From: Eggerthellaceae bacterium
Lineage (GTDB): Bacteria > Actinomycetota > Coriobacteriia > Coriobacteriales > Eggerthellaceae
Direction of reading: 5' to 3'
Assembly: GCA_910575165.1 (NCBI GenBank)
Contig: CAJTDS010000018.1
Location: forward strand, 1-55,960
DNA length: 55,960 nucleotides
The position numbers and the translations under genes are program-made. Within the stretch, counting starts at the first letter, position 1; each line of letters opens with the position of its first letter. Below, in pieces: positions 14,925 to 24,538 of the stretch. Under the pieces are notes generated by a model that made no database searches, was not told where the DNA came from, and saw only the letters and a program-made list of their open reading frames with translations.

Positions 14925-17900
14925 CTAATCGCTCAACGATCGAAGCACGTTGCTCAGGGCATCGTCGGGGCGGTAGCGCAGGCGCACGGCCAGAAGCCCG
15001 CGCGCTACGGGGAACAGGTTCTCCTGCACCGCCGCCACCACGGCCTTGTCTATCTCGTTGAGCAGGCACGGCCGGGGCGCCACGGGCACGCCGCCCTGAC
15101 GCAGGGTGCGGTCCACCCGGGCCGGCTCCGGCGCCGGCATGGACGCCTCCTCCAGCAGCTCCTCCAGCTCCGCCTGGGCCTGGGACGCCACCACCGGAGA
15201 AATCTCCAGGCACTTGGCGTAGGCGGCCGCGCCCACCTCGGGCTTGCCCATCTTCCACAGCACGTAGGCCAGCTGGTAGTACAGCGCGGAGATGTCACCC
15301 GCAACCAATGCGGTCTTAAGCCCCGCCACCAACGTTTTACGGGCGCTTTCCATATCGCCGGTCAGCATGTAGGCGCGCCCGAGCACCCGGTACCCCAGCG
15401 CCACCGTGGGCGACAGCTCGATCAGGCGCTTGCCGTAGGCCACCGCCTGCTCGGTGTACTGGAACGACCGCTCCAGCAGCCGCGTCACCTCCGCATGGGC
15501 CATGAAGAACGAATCGGTGGTCAGCTCCACGTGCCTGCCGCCATCGGCCTCCACGGCGTCCACGCCGGTCACCACGCCCTCGCGCGCCAGGTTGTACAAC
15601 AGGCGGCTGGCGTAGGTGTCGAAGGAGCGGAACACCGTGGTGCTGCCGTCGATGAACCCGTCTAGCGCCGCCGACTCGCGTATGGCATCGATGAGAAGCG
15701 ACGCCGCCTCGTCGAATTCCCCCTGCTCGGAAAGGGCGTCTGCCCGCAGGTTGGCAAGACGGCAGCGGTCCTCGCCCAGGCACATCCCCACGATGGCGTT
15801 CTGGTCCCCCAATCCCACGCTGCCCTCCGCCAGGGCCGTCATCAGGCGCGTGCAGGCGCTCACCCCGGGCTCGTTGCGCTTCTGGCTCTCCTGCTCCTGG
15901 GCGGCGCGGACCACGGCGATGGCCTGGGCGACGCTGGCGGCCCCCACGATGGAGTCGGCCAGCTCTTCGGCGAAGCGGCGCAGCTCGCCATCGTAGACGA
16001 TGCGCACGTCGAAGGAGTTGGCGGCGCCCAGGGCCTTCGCCGCTTCCGGCCCCAAGTCCTCGCGGCCCACCTCCGGCAGGTCCTTGCGCACCGCGGCGCT
16101 AGGCAGGCAGCGCACCGCGTCGAAAGGCCCTATGCCCTGCAGGGCGAACTTCGACAGGATGGCACCGTTTTGCCGGTACAGGGGCAGCGGGTCGCCCACG
16201 CGCGCCTCTTTGAAGCCGTCGGTGGCTTCGAAAGTCTCGCGGCCAAGCGCCACCACGGCCACCCCCTGCTCCCGGTGCAGGTCGGCCACCACGGCCACGC
16301 CGTCGGGCTCCTGCTGGTTCAGGAACAGCGCGTCGAAATCGTCGCCGGACGCCATGAACCCCATGCTGCGCATCGGGCCGTCGCCCACGCTCTCGTCGTC
16401 CAGGGCGTGCAGGTACAGATGCACCTTCGAAACCGATTCGCTGGACCGAAACGCCGCCGCAGCTGCGAAGAGTCCCATGCGCAGGCCGTACAGAGACGCC
16501 GCGTCCAGCCCCCCAACCGCCGCGTCGTCGGAAGGCGCAGGCTCCTCGCTCGCGATCGAAGCCGTCGCCTCGTCGCCGGCCTGCGGGGCACTTTCCCCCT
16601 CGGCCGCCGCCGCAGCCTCGCCCTCCCCCACCTGCATCGGCACCTCGTCGCAGGAGCGCATCATCTCCACCTGGGGCAACGTAACGTCCAGGGCCGCCAC
16701 TCCCGCATCCACGTCGCTGCGGAAGGCAACGGACACGCGGAAGGGCACGCGCATGCGCTCCAGGGCCGCCGCGAACCGGCAGCGGAAACGCCATTCGGAA
16801 TCGGGGAAATCCCGCCCGTCGATGTACTTGGGGCTGCCCGCCAACGGCCCTATGACCGGAGACTGGGTCGCAGCCAGGGCAATCACCTCGCGGTCGGCCT
16901 GCTGCGCCTCTTCCACCGTCGCCCGGCCCGCCGCGTCTCCCAGCCGCTCGGATGCCAGCAGAAAGCGGTTGAGCGCCGCCTCGATGGCCCACACCTGCGA
17001 CGCGGACAGGCGGTTGTCCTCGCTCTCGTTGCCCACGAAGAACGTGTCCCCGTAGCGAACGGTGCGCACCAGCCGCAAGTCCCCGTCAGCAAGCCCCAGC
17101 GAGCGAAGGCTTCCCCCCGCTGCCTCGTCGAGCCAACGCACCAGGCATTGCACCAGGCCGGGAACGGAAAGCGACGGGTCCCTCATCGCATCGTTCACAT
17201 GGCCCACCATGGCCAGAAGCGACCGCACGAAGTTCTCGGAACGCAGCGAGTCGAAGATGCCGCCCAAACCCCGCGCCGGCACCGGCGTGGCACCTTGCGC
17301 CGGCCGGTACACGAAGGCAAAGAACGCCCTGGTCATGGCATCGTTGTAGGAAAGTCCCCTATCGTGGCCGCCGAAGGCGTACCAGGTGTCGCACAGCTCG
17401 TAGGCATCGTCCAAACACGAGTAGCGCGCCACATCCACGGCGTCTCCCTCGCCCGCGGCACCCCTCGCCAGCACGCTTCCCTCGATGCGGCGGCGTCCTT
17501 TGTTGTGCTCGTCGGGCTCGAAGCACAGGTCGGGAAGCCGAGCCGGGGGAACGGCGCTAGGCTTGTCCGTAGCGAAGGCGCGGCCGAACGGGTCGATGTA
17601 GGCCAGCACCCGCACCTGCTCGTCGTCCAGGAACTCCACCGCGTAGCATCCGCCGCCAGCGGGAGTGGGCAGGCCCCCCTCGACCCATCCGTAGGCCGGG
17701 CCGTCAGAAACGCAAGGCTCGGCCGCAGGGGCGGCCGCAGGCGCAGGGGGCAGCCCGGGCACCAGGTCCGCCGCTGCGGGCGCCGGCAACGCCAACGCGG
17801 CCTCGCCCGCTGCCGAAGCCGGCGCAGGTTCAGGCGCCAAAAGCTCGCCCTTCTCCTGCCCGGCGGGCGAATCGTCTCCCCCAAGCGGCGGCAGCTTCAC

Positions 17901-18101
17901 CGCCGCAAGGTTGCCCAGCTTCTTGCGGCCCGCAGACCAGTCCGCAAACTCGGACGACGCCGCACCTCCCCGGCGCGCCGCCTCACGAACGGGCGCCAGC
18001 GCGCCGGCTAGAATCGCCTTGCGCACCGGTGCGCCGTCCACCTGCGGCTGAAGCCGGTAGACGGCAGACGCGGACGCTTTGTCCTTGCGCGAATTGCTCA
18101 C
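14925..18101 (-). CDS. Large TPR-containing protein of unknown function
   Basis: 1058 residues with no signal peptide or membrane span, so probably cytoplasmic. The N-terminal 200 residues are Ala/Pro-rich and look disordered. The middle has alternating alpha/beta stretches I cannot assign, and an acidic Ala/Glu linker occurs near residues 480-540. The C-terminal quarter has tetratricopeptide-like helices (ALGYRVLGRAYMLTGDMESA, then LYYQLAYVLWKMGKPEVG). The start is a GTG at 18101 preceded by GAGG; upstream frame sequence is Arg/Cys-rich and unlikely to be coding. It may be a scaffold or assembly protein. It follows the MATE gene by 121 bases and could be at the end of that transcription unit. 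Confidence 0.75.
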   Translation of the reverse strand: MSNSRKDKASASAVYRLQPQVDGAPVRKAILAGALAPVREAARRGGAASSEFADWSAGRKKLGNLAAVKLPPLGGDDSPAGQEKGELLAPEPAPASAAGEAALALPAPAAADLVPGLPPAPAAAPAAEPCVSDGPAYGWVEGGLPTPAGGGCYAVEFLDDEQVRVLAYIDPFGRAFATDKPSAVPPARLPDLCFEPDEHNKGRRRIEGSVLARGAAGEGDAVDVARYSCLDDAYELCDTWYAFGGHDRGLSYNDAMTRAFFAFVYRPAQGATPVPARGLGGIFDSLRSENFVRSLLAMVGHVNDAMRDPSLSVPGLVQCLVRWLDEAAGGSLRSLGLADGDLRLVRTVRYGDTFFVGNESEDNRLSASQVWAIEAALNRFLLASERLGDAAGRATVEEAQQADREVIALAATQSPVIGPLAGSPKYIDGRDFPDSEWRFRCRFAAALERMRVPFRVSVAFRSDVDAGVAALDVTLPQVEMMRSCDEVPMQVGEGEAAAAAEGESAPQAGDEATASIASEEPAPSDDAAVGGLDAASLYGLRMGLFAAAAAFRSSESVSKVHLYLHALDDESVGDGPMRSMGFMASGDDFDALFLNQQEPDGVAVVADLHREQGVAVVALGRETFEATDGFKEARVGDPLPLYRQNGAILSKFALQGIGPFDAVRCLPSAAVRKDLPEVGREDLGPEAAKALGAANSFDVRIVYDGELRRFAEELADSIVGAASVAQAIAVVRAAQEQESQKRNEPGVSACTRLMTALAEGSVGLGDQNAIVGMCLGEDRCRLANLRADALSEQGEFDEAASLLIDAIRESAALDGFIDGSTTVFRSFDTYASRLLYNLAREGVVTGVDAVEADGGRHVELTTDSFFMAHAEVTRLLERSFQYTEQAVAYGKRLIELSPTVALGYRVLGRAYMLTGDMESARKTLVAGLKTALVAGDISALYYQLAYVLWKMGKPEVGAAAYAKCLEISPVVASQAQAELEELLEEASMPAPEPARVDRTLRQGGVPVAPRPCLLNEIDKAVVAAVQENLFPVARGLLAVRLRYRPDDALSNVLRSLSD

Positions 18102-18222
18102 CGTGAAACCTCGGTCCTTCCTGATGCCGCGCGTTGCGGCATCGCATGCGTAAGGCAGCCCCGAACGCGCGGGGAGCCATGGTGCCAATCTTAACGGAGC
18201 GGCTACCCCCGCGCAGCACCCG

Positions 18223-19749
18223 TCAGAATTTCGCCTCGATTTTCCCCGCCTCAAGCTTGCTCAGGCGCCGCATCTCCACGGCCATGAACACCACCGTGGT
18301 GAAGATGGACAGGAAGTCGGCCAAGGGCGTGGCGAAGTACAGGGCGTCCAGGCTGGTCAGCCCGTCGCTGAGCTGGGGGAGCACCAGCGGCATCACGAAC
18401 AGCAGCGGCACGAGGAACAAGATCTGGCGCGTGAGCGACAAAAAGATCGACTTCGCCGGCTGGCCCGTGGCCTGGAAGTAGTTCGAGCCAACGATCTGAA
18501 AGCCCACGAACGGCAGCATGATCAGCTGGATGCCCAAGGCGAATACCGTGAAGTCGCGCAGGCCGCCCTCTTCGATGCCGAAGAACCCCACGATGGAAGG
18601 GGCGAACAGGTGCACCAGCGCCCACAGCACCACGGCGATGCCCGTGGCGCCGACAACGCCGCCCCAGAAGGTCTTGCGCACGCGGGCGAACAGGTGGGCG
18701 CCGTAGTTGAATCCCAGCAGCGGCTGGATGGCTATGGCCATGCCGATCAGGGGCAGCACCACGAAGCTGGCCACGCGCTGCACCACGCCGATGGAGGCAA
18801 GCGCCCCCTCGGCCCCTATGGGGTTGAGCGACCCGTAGTAGTTCAGCAGGTTGTTCAGCACGAAGTTCACCACGGCCATGCCGGCTTGGATCAGGCAGCT
18901 GGCAAGCCCCAAAGCGAAGATCTTGCGCACCGTGGCGGCCTTAAGCCCCATGAAGCGCAGCTGTAGGCGCATGGGCACGTTCTTCGTGAACAGGAAGTAC
19001 CACAGCACGCAGCCGCACGAGACCGCCTGGCCCGCAACCGTAGCAAGGGCGCTTCCGCGCACGCCCCAGCCCAGCACCATCACGAACAGGTAGTTCAGCG
19101 CCGTGCAGGAAAGGGCGCCCACCACCATGGTCACCAGCGCGCGGTTGGGGGCGCCGGCGGTGCGGATGAAGTTGTTCACGCCCATGCCGATGCTTTGGAA
19201 GATGAAGCCGAAGGAGATGATGGAGATGAAGGTATGCGCCGAGTCCCAATCGTCGGCAGTCGCGCCCGATACCGCCAGCACCCCGTCTATCACCGGCGGC
19301 ATGGCGATGGCCGCAGCCACGATGGCCGACAATACGATGGACAGCGTCACGGTGTTGCCCAGGCTGCGGTTGGCCTCGTCGCGACGGCCCTCCCCCATGC
19401 GCAGGGCGGCTAGGGCGTTGCCGCCGTTGCCCACCAGCATGGACAGCGCCATGAACACCGTCATGATAGGCATGGCCACCGTGGCCGTAGCCAGGCCGAT
19501 CTCGCCTACGGCCTGGCCCAGGAATATGGAGTCGATCACGTTGTAGGCACCGTTGACCAGCATGCCCGCAATGGACGGGATGGCGAACTCCACGATCAGC
19601 CCCGGGATGGGCGCCGACCCCATGCGCGTCACCTTATCCGCTTTGCCCGCCCTGCCCGGCCCCCTGCCGCCGTCCGACTTGCCCGCAGGGTTCGGGGCGC
19701 ACTCCCCTCGGCCCGCCGGGACCTGCTGATTGCCGTTCTCGTGCTTCAT
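18223..19749 (-). CDS. MATE family multidrug/Na+ (or H+) antiporter
   Basis: 508 residues with about 12 transmembrane helices after a 40-residue Gly/Lys-rich polar N-terminal tail. The region GSAPIPGLIVEFAIPSIAGM and the two-fold repeated architecture are typical of MATE exporters of the MepA type, which expel cationic compounds in exchange for Na+ or H+. It follows purL by 21 bases and so is probably co-transcribed with it. The first ATG at 19749 has only a distant GAGGG. The ATG at residue 43 would give the usual family N-terminus and is a fair alternative. Confidence 0.88.
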   Translation of the reverse strand: MKHENGNQQVPAGRGECAPNPAGKSDGGRGPGRAGKADKVTRMGSAPIPGLIVEFAIPSIAGMLVNGAYNVIDSIFLGQAVGEIGLATATVAMPIMTVFMALSMLVGNGGNALAALRMGEGRRDEANRSLGNTVTLSIVLSAIVAAAIAMPPVIDGVLAVSGATADDWDSAHTFISIISFGFIFQSIGMGVNNFIRTAGAPNRALVTMVVGALSCTALNYLFVMVLGWGVRGSALATVAGQAVSCGCVLWYFLFTKNVPMRLQLRFMGLKAATVRKIFALGLASCLIQAGMAVVNFVLNNLLNYYGSLNPIGAEGALASIGVVQRVASFVVLPLIGMAIAIQPLLGFNYGAHLFARVRKTFWGGVVGATGIAVVLWALVHLFAPSIVGFFGIEEGGLRDFTVFALGIQLIMLPFVGFQIVGSNYFQATGQPAKSIFLSLTRQILFLVPLLFVMPLVLPQLSDGLTSLDALYFATPLADFLSIFTTVVFMAVEMRRLSKLEAGKIEAKF

Positions 19750-19770
19750 TCGGCTTATACCCTCGATCCC

Positions 19771-22700
19771 TTAGGCGAAGTAGTCCACGCCGGCTTCGAA
19801 GAGCGGCATGTCGGCCCAGCCGGGGATGTTGCGGTACAGGCCCGCGCCGGTGCGTTCCGTATGGCCCATCTTGCCGAACACGCGCCCGTCGGGGCTGGTG
19901 ATGCCTTCGATGGCCAGCACCGAACCGTTGGGATTGGCGGCCAGGCTCATGGAGGGAGCCCCGAAGCCGTCCACGTACTGGGTTGCCACCTGGCCGCCCT
20001 GCAGCATGGAAGCCAGCACCGCCGGCGGCGCCACGAAACGGCCCTCGCCATGGCTGATGGCCACCGTGTGGACGTCGCCCTCCTGGCAGCGCGCAAGCCA
20101 CGGGCTCATGGCCGAGGCCACCCGCGTGCGAACGATGCAGCTCTGATGGCGGCCAATCTGGTTGAACGTGAGCGTGGGGCACGCGTCGTCCATGGCCACG
20201 ATGTCGCCGAAGGGCACCAGCCCCAGCTTCACCAGCGCCTGGAACCCGTTGCAGATACCCAGCATCAGCCCATCGCGGTTCTGCAGCAAATCGCGCACCG
20301 CCTCGGTCACCTGGGGAGCGCGGAAGAAGGACGCGATCAGCTTGGCCGACCCGTCCGGCTCGTCGCCGCCGGAGAAGCCGCCGGGCAGCATGACGATCTG
20401 GGACTGGCCGATCAGCCGCGCCAGTTCGCGTGCGCTTTCCGCCACCGCTTCGGGAGACAGGTTGTTCACGATGAAGGTGGTGGGCACGGCACCTGCGCGC
20501 TCGAAGGCCGCCGCCGTGTCGTACTCGCAGTTGGTTCCCGGGAACACCGGGATAACCACGCGCGGCTTGGGGCACGAGGCGCCGAACGTAAGCGGCAGCG
20601 CGGAGGTGCCATGGACGAAGGGCACGGCGAAGGGATCGCTCGGACGCTCGGCAGATGCGCCCGGCTCGCCGGCCCAGGAAAGGAGATCCTCCCCCACGCC
20701 CGCCGCGCGCAGCTCGCCCACCAGCGTATCCACCTGGCCCTCCACCGCCGCCGCATCGCCGTCGCTGCTGCGGTAGGGGAACACGTCCTCGATGCCGCGC
20801 TCCCACGCTTCCTGCACCGCCGCCAAATCGGCCCGCTGGTCCTCGCATACCAGCGCATAATCCTTGGTCACCGGCCCCAGTTCCACCAGGTCGACGCCGT
20901 CGGCCAGGCCCGCCTCTTCCAAGCGGTCGGCCACCGTGTCGATGTCCTCGCCCGCCGCCAGCTCCAGCACGAAGGTGCCGTAGGCCGGCTCGAAGAGGGA
21001 GGCCAGGTCGATCGAACCCGACAGGTCGGCGCCCAGGCCATTGCCCGCGGCCATCTTCACCAGGGTCTCGGCCAAGCCGCCCCAGCCGCCGCTCGCGCAG
21101 GCCCGCACCACGCCGGCGCCGATCAGGTGCTCGGCGGCATCAAGCGTGTCGCGCAGGCTGGACGCTTCGGAATCCTCGAAGCACAGCCACACCAGGCTGT
21201 CGCCCGGCTGCTTGAGCTCGGGGGACACGATGCGCTCGATAGACCCCACGGCCGTGGCGAAGGACACCAGGGTGGGCGGCACATCAAGCTCCTCGAAGCT
21301 GCCGGACATGGAGTCCTTGCCGCCGATAGCGCCTACGCCGAAGTCAACCTGGGCCATGAGCGCGCCCAGCACCGCCTGGGTCGGCTTGCCCCAACGCACC
21401 GGGTCGGTGCGCAGCTTCTCGAAGTACTCCTGCAGCGACAGGTACATGTCCTTGCGCTGAAAACCGGTAGCCACTAGCTTCGCCACGGAGTCGAGCACCG
21501 CCATGTAGGAGCCCGCATAGGGGTCGAACGCCGAAAGGTAGGGGTTGAAGCCCCAGGAAAGCCCCGACACCGTGGTGGTCTTGCCGCCCATCACCGGCAG
21601 CTTGGCCACCATGGCCAGGGAGGGCGTCAGCTGGCGGGCGCCGCCGAAGGGCATGAGCACGGTGCCGGCGCCGACGGTGGAGTCGAAGCGCTCGGAAAGC
21701 CCCTTGTTGGAAGCGCGGTTGATGTCGCCCATGAGCGCCTTCAGGGCCAGCTCCAAATCGTCGGCCTCGCACACGGCGTCCACCATGGGGTCGGCCAGCT
21801 CGAAGGACGCCTCGAAAGCGCGGTCGCAAGGGCTGTCGGCGAAGCTCTGGCACGCAGGCACCTCCACCGAAGCATGCTTGGGAGCGCCGTTGCTGGCCAG
21901 GAATTCGCGGCTCACGTCCACGATGGTCTTGCCGCGCCATTCCATGCGCACCCGCGGCTCCTCGGTCACCACGGCCACCGGGGTGGCCTCAAGGTTCTCT
22001 TCGTGGGCCAGGGCCATGAAGGCGTCCACGTCCTCGGCCGCCAGCGCCACGGCCATGCGCTCCTGGGATTCAGAGATGGCGAGCTCCGTGCCGTCCAAGC
22101 CGTCGTACTTCTTGGGCACCGCGTCCAGGTTCACCCGCAAGCCGTCGGCCAGCTCGCCTATGGCCACGGACACGCCGCCGGCCCCGAAGTCGTTGCAGCG
22201 CTTGATCATGCGGCACGCCTCGCCGCGGCGGAACAGTCGCTGTATCTTGCGCTCCACGGGGGCGTTGCCCTTCTGCACCTCGGCCCCGCAGCTCTCAAGG
22301 GAGCTGGCATCGTGGGCCTTCGAGGAACCCGTGGCGCCGCCGATGCCGTCGCGCCCGGTACGGCCGCCCAGAAGCACCACCACATCCCCCGCCGCCGGCG
22401 TCTCGCGGCGCACGTGGTCGGCAGGCGTGGCACCCACCACGGCGCCGATCTCCATGCGCTTGGCGGCGTAGCCGGGATGGTACACCTCGTTCACCTGGCC
22501 CGTGGCCAGGCCTATCTGATTGCCGTAGGAGGAATAGCCGGCCGCCGCCGTGGTGACCAGCTTGCGCTGGGAAAGCTTGCCGGGGATGGTCTTCGACGCC
22601 GGCACCGTGGGGTCCGCCGCACCGGTTAGGCGCATGGCCTGGTACACGTAGGAGCGGCCCGACAAGGGGTCGCGGATAGCGCCTCCCACGCAGGTGGCTG

Positions 22701-23688
22701 CCCCGCCGAAGGGCTCGATCTCGGTGGGATGGTTGTGGGTCTCGTTCTTGAACAGGTACAGCCAGTCCTGTTCCTGCCCGTCCACGTCCACCTTCACCTT
22801 CACGGTGCAGGCGTTGATCTCGTCGGACTCGTCCAGGTTGGTCAGGATGCCGTGGGCGCGCAGCCACTTCGCGCCGATGGTGCCCATGTCCATAAGGCAC
22901 ACCGGCTTCTCGTCCCGTCCCAGCTCATGGCGCATGTCCAGGTACTTATCGAACGCAAGCTGCACGTTCCTGTCGGCGATGGACACCTCGTCCAGCACCG
23001 TGCCGAAGGTGGTGTGGCGGCAGTGGTCCGACCAGTAGGTGTCGATCATCTTGATCTCGGTGATAGTGGGTTGGCGCCCCTCCTCGGCGAAGTAGCGCTG
23101 GCAGAACAGGATGTCGGCCAGGTCCATGGCAAGCCCGCGCTCGGCGATGAAGGCCGCAAGCCCAGCCTCGTCCAGCTGGGTGAAGCCGTCGAGCACCTCC
23201 ACGTCCGCCGGCTCCGGGTAGTCCACGGCCAACGTCTGGCGCACCTCAAGCGACGCCTCGCGGCTCTCCACCGGGTTGATGACGAAGCGCTTCACCGCTT
23301 CCACGTCCTCGGCGGACAAATCGCCCTCCAGGATGTACACCTTGGCCGACGCCACGCTGGGCTGCTCGCCCTGGCTCACCAGCTGCATGCACACGGCGGC
23401 CGAGTCGGCGCGCTGGTCGAACTGCCCCGGCAGCGGCTCCACGGCGAACACCGCAGCCCCTTCCACCTGGGGAAGCTCCTCGGTGGCCCAGTCGGTCTGC
23501 GGTTCGCTGAACACCGTGGCCACGCACTGGTCGAACAGCGCGTCGTCCGCACCTTCAACATCGTAGCGGTTCAGCAGCCGCAGGCCCGTGATCGAGCCGA
23601 TCCCCAGCGTCTGCCGCAGCTCGTGGAGCAGCTGAGAGGCCTCCACGTCGAATCCGGGCTTCTTCTCAACGTATACGCGCGAAACCAT
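19771..23688 (-). CDS. purL: Phosphoribosylformylglycinamidine synthase, single-chain
   Basis: 1305 residues, the large fused form in which PurS-like, synthetase and glutaminase parts form one chain. The synthetase region has DTYWSDHCRHTTF and FKNETHNHPTEIEPFGGAAT, which bind ATP and metal. The C-terminal amidotransferase begins VVIPVFPGTNCEYDTA and carries the nucleophile in LGICNGFQALVKLG and the GGFSGGDEPDGSA loop. It makes FGAM from FGAR, ATP and glutamine in purine synthesis. AAAGG precedes the ATG. It lies in an operon with purC and, unusually, a two-component system. Confidence 0.96.
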   Translation of the reverse strand: MVSRVYVEKKPGFDVEASQLLHELRQTLGIGSITGLRLLNRYDVEGADDALFDQCVATVFSEPQTDWATEELPQVEGAAVFAVEPLPGQFDQRADSAAVCMQLVSQGEQPSVASAKVYILEGDLSAEDVEAVKRFVINPVESREASLEVRQTLAVDYPEPADVEVLDGFTQLDEAGLAAFIAERGLAMDLADILFCQRYFAEEGRQPTITEIKMIDTYWSDHCRHTTFGTVLDEVSIADRNVQLAFDKYLDMRHELGRDEKPVCLMDMGTIGAKWLRAHGILTNLDESDEINACTVKVKVDVDGQEQDWLYLFKNETHNHPTEIEPFGGAATCVGGAIRDPLSGRSYVYQAMRLTGAADPTVPASKTIPGKLSQRKLVTTAAAGYSSYGNQIGLATGQVNEVYHPGYAAKRMEIGAVVGATPADHVRRETPAAGDVVVLLGGRTGRDGIGGATGSSKAHDASSLESCGAEVQKGNAPVERKIQRLFRRGEACRMIKRCNDFGAGGVSVAIGELADGLRVNLDAVPKKYDGLDGTELAISESQERMAVALAAEDVDAFMALAHEENLEATPVAVVTEEPRVRMEWRGKTIVDVSREFLASNGAPKHASVEVPACQSFADSPCDRAFEASFELADPMVDAVCEADDLELALKALMGDINRASNKGLSERFDSTVGAGTVLMPFGGARQLTPSLAMVAKLPVMGGKTTTVSGLSWGFNPYLSAFDPYAGSYMAVLDSVAKLVATGFQRKDMYLSLQEYFEKLRTDPVRWGKPTQAVLGALMAQVDFGVGAIGGKDSMSGSFEELDVPPTLVSFATAVGSIERIVSPELKQPGDSLVWLCFEDSEASSLRDTLDAAEHLIGAGVVRACASGGWGGLAETLVKMAAGNGLGADLSGSIDLASLFEPAYGTFVLELAAGEDIDTVADRLEEAGLADGVDLVELGPVTKDYALVCEDQRADLAAVQEAWERGIEDVFPYRSSDGDAAAVEGQVDTLVGELRAAGVGEDLLSWAGEPGASAERPSDPFAVPFVHGTSALPLTFGASCPKPRVVIPVFPGTNCEYDTAAAFERAGAVPTTFIVNNLSPEAVAESARELARLIGQSQIVMLPGGFSGGDEPDGSAKLIASFFRAPQVTEAVRDLLQNRDGLMLGICNGFQALVKLGLVPFGDIVAMDDACPTLTFNQIGRHQSCIVRTRVASAMSPWLARCQEGDVHTVAISHGEGRFVAPPAVLASMLQGGQVATQYVDGFGAPSMSLAANPNGSVLAIEGITSPDGRVFGKMGHTERTGAGLYRNIPGWADMPLFEAGVDYFA

Positions 23689-23745
23689 TGCGGCGCCTTT
23701 CTCTTGCGGGCGAAAGCTGGCAGGGCAAAGCTGGTGGACCGAAGG

Positions 23746-24456
23746 CTACTTCGAGGTCGAATCGGAGGCAACCTGATCGCTGGCCGCCTTCTTGGCCTGG
23801 TACTCGGCATCGGCTGCGGCCGCCTTCTCGGCCTTGGCGGCGGCGCGCTCGGCCTTCATCTGCTCGCGGTTGGCCAGGGAGAAGCCGCTGCCGAACAGGC
23901 CGCGGCGCTTGGGCTTGGCAGCCTCGGCGGCCTTGGCCTCGTCGTACTTCTGCTGGGCCTCGGCCTTCTGGGCGCGAGCCTGGGCCTTCTGGGCCTTCTC
24001 CGCCGCCCGGGCCTCCTTGGACTTGTGAGCCTCCATCTGCTCCTGGTAGCGGCGACGCTCCTTGCGGCGCAGGCCCAAATCGACGTAGAACGCGGCGATG
24101 ATGGCGGCGTAGGCCAGGCCCAGCACCACGAAGCAGGGAATCTCGCCGATGTAGGGGCGCAGCACCCATGAGAGCACCGTGAAGATGATGGCGCTGGCCA
24201 GAAGCGCCCACCACAGGCGCGTCAGCTTCTTGAAGCGGGCGGTGGGCGGGTTGTAGTACTTGCGGTCCAGCTCCTGCTGCTTGGCGCGAGCGGCCTTCTG
24301 CTCGGCCTTGATCTCGGCCTTCGTCTTCACCGTGGACTGCACGCGGACCGACGAGGCAGCCTTGGACTTCGGGCGGGCAGAAGCGGCGCTCTTCCGGGTC
24401 TGCCCCTTGCGTCCGTCGGCGGTGTAGCGGTCGTTCATGGGATTTCTCTGCGTCAT
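23746..24456 (-). CDS. Conserved membrane protein with charged Ala/Lys-rich tails
   Basis: 236 residues with two adjacent membrane helices, about residues 81-99 and 105-126. The basic N-terminal tail and the 110-residue C-terminal tail of Ala, Lys, Glu and Gln are likely to be a long helix or coiled coil in the cytoplasm. Proteins of this shape occur widely in actinobacteria without a known role. The ATG at 24456 is chosen because AAGGAG precedes it. It lies between purC and purL, but nothing in it suggests a purine enzyme. Confidence 0.75.
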   Translation of the reverse strand: MTQRNPMNDRYTADGRKGQTRKSAASARPKSKAASSVRVQSTVKTKAEIKAEQKAARAKQQELDRKYYNPPTARFKKLTRLWWALLASAIIFTVLSWVLRPYIGEIPCFVVLGLAYAAIIAAFYVDLGLRRKERRRYQEQMEAHKSKEARAAEKAQKAQARAQKAEAQQKYDEAKAAEAAKPKRRGLFGSGFSLANREQMKAERAAAKAEKAAAADAEYQAKKAASDQVASDSTSK

Positions 24457-24538
24457 GATGCTCCTTGGAATGGGCGCGGGAAACGAAACGAAAGCACGCG
24501 GGCGGAAGGCGGAGGCAACCCGCCCGCGCAAGGCAATC

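Noticed and set aside
19771-23688. Split purL/purQ/purS genes
   Set aside because: One uninterrupted frame contains synthetase and glutaminase parts; it is the single-chain form.
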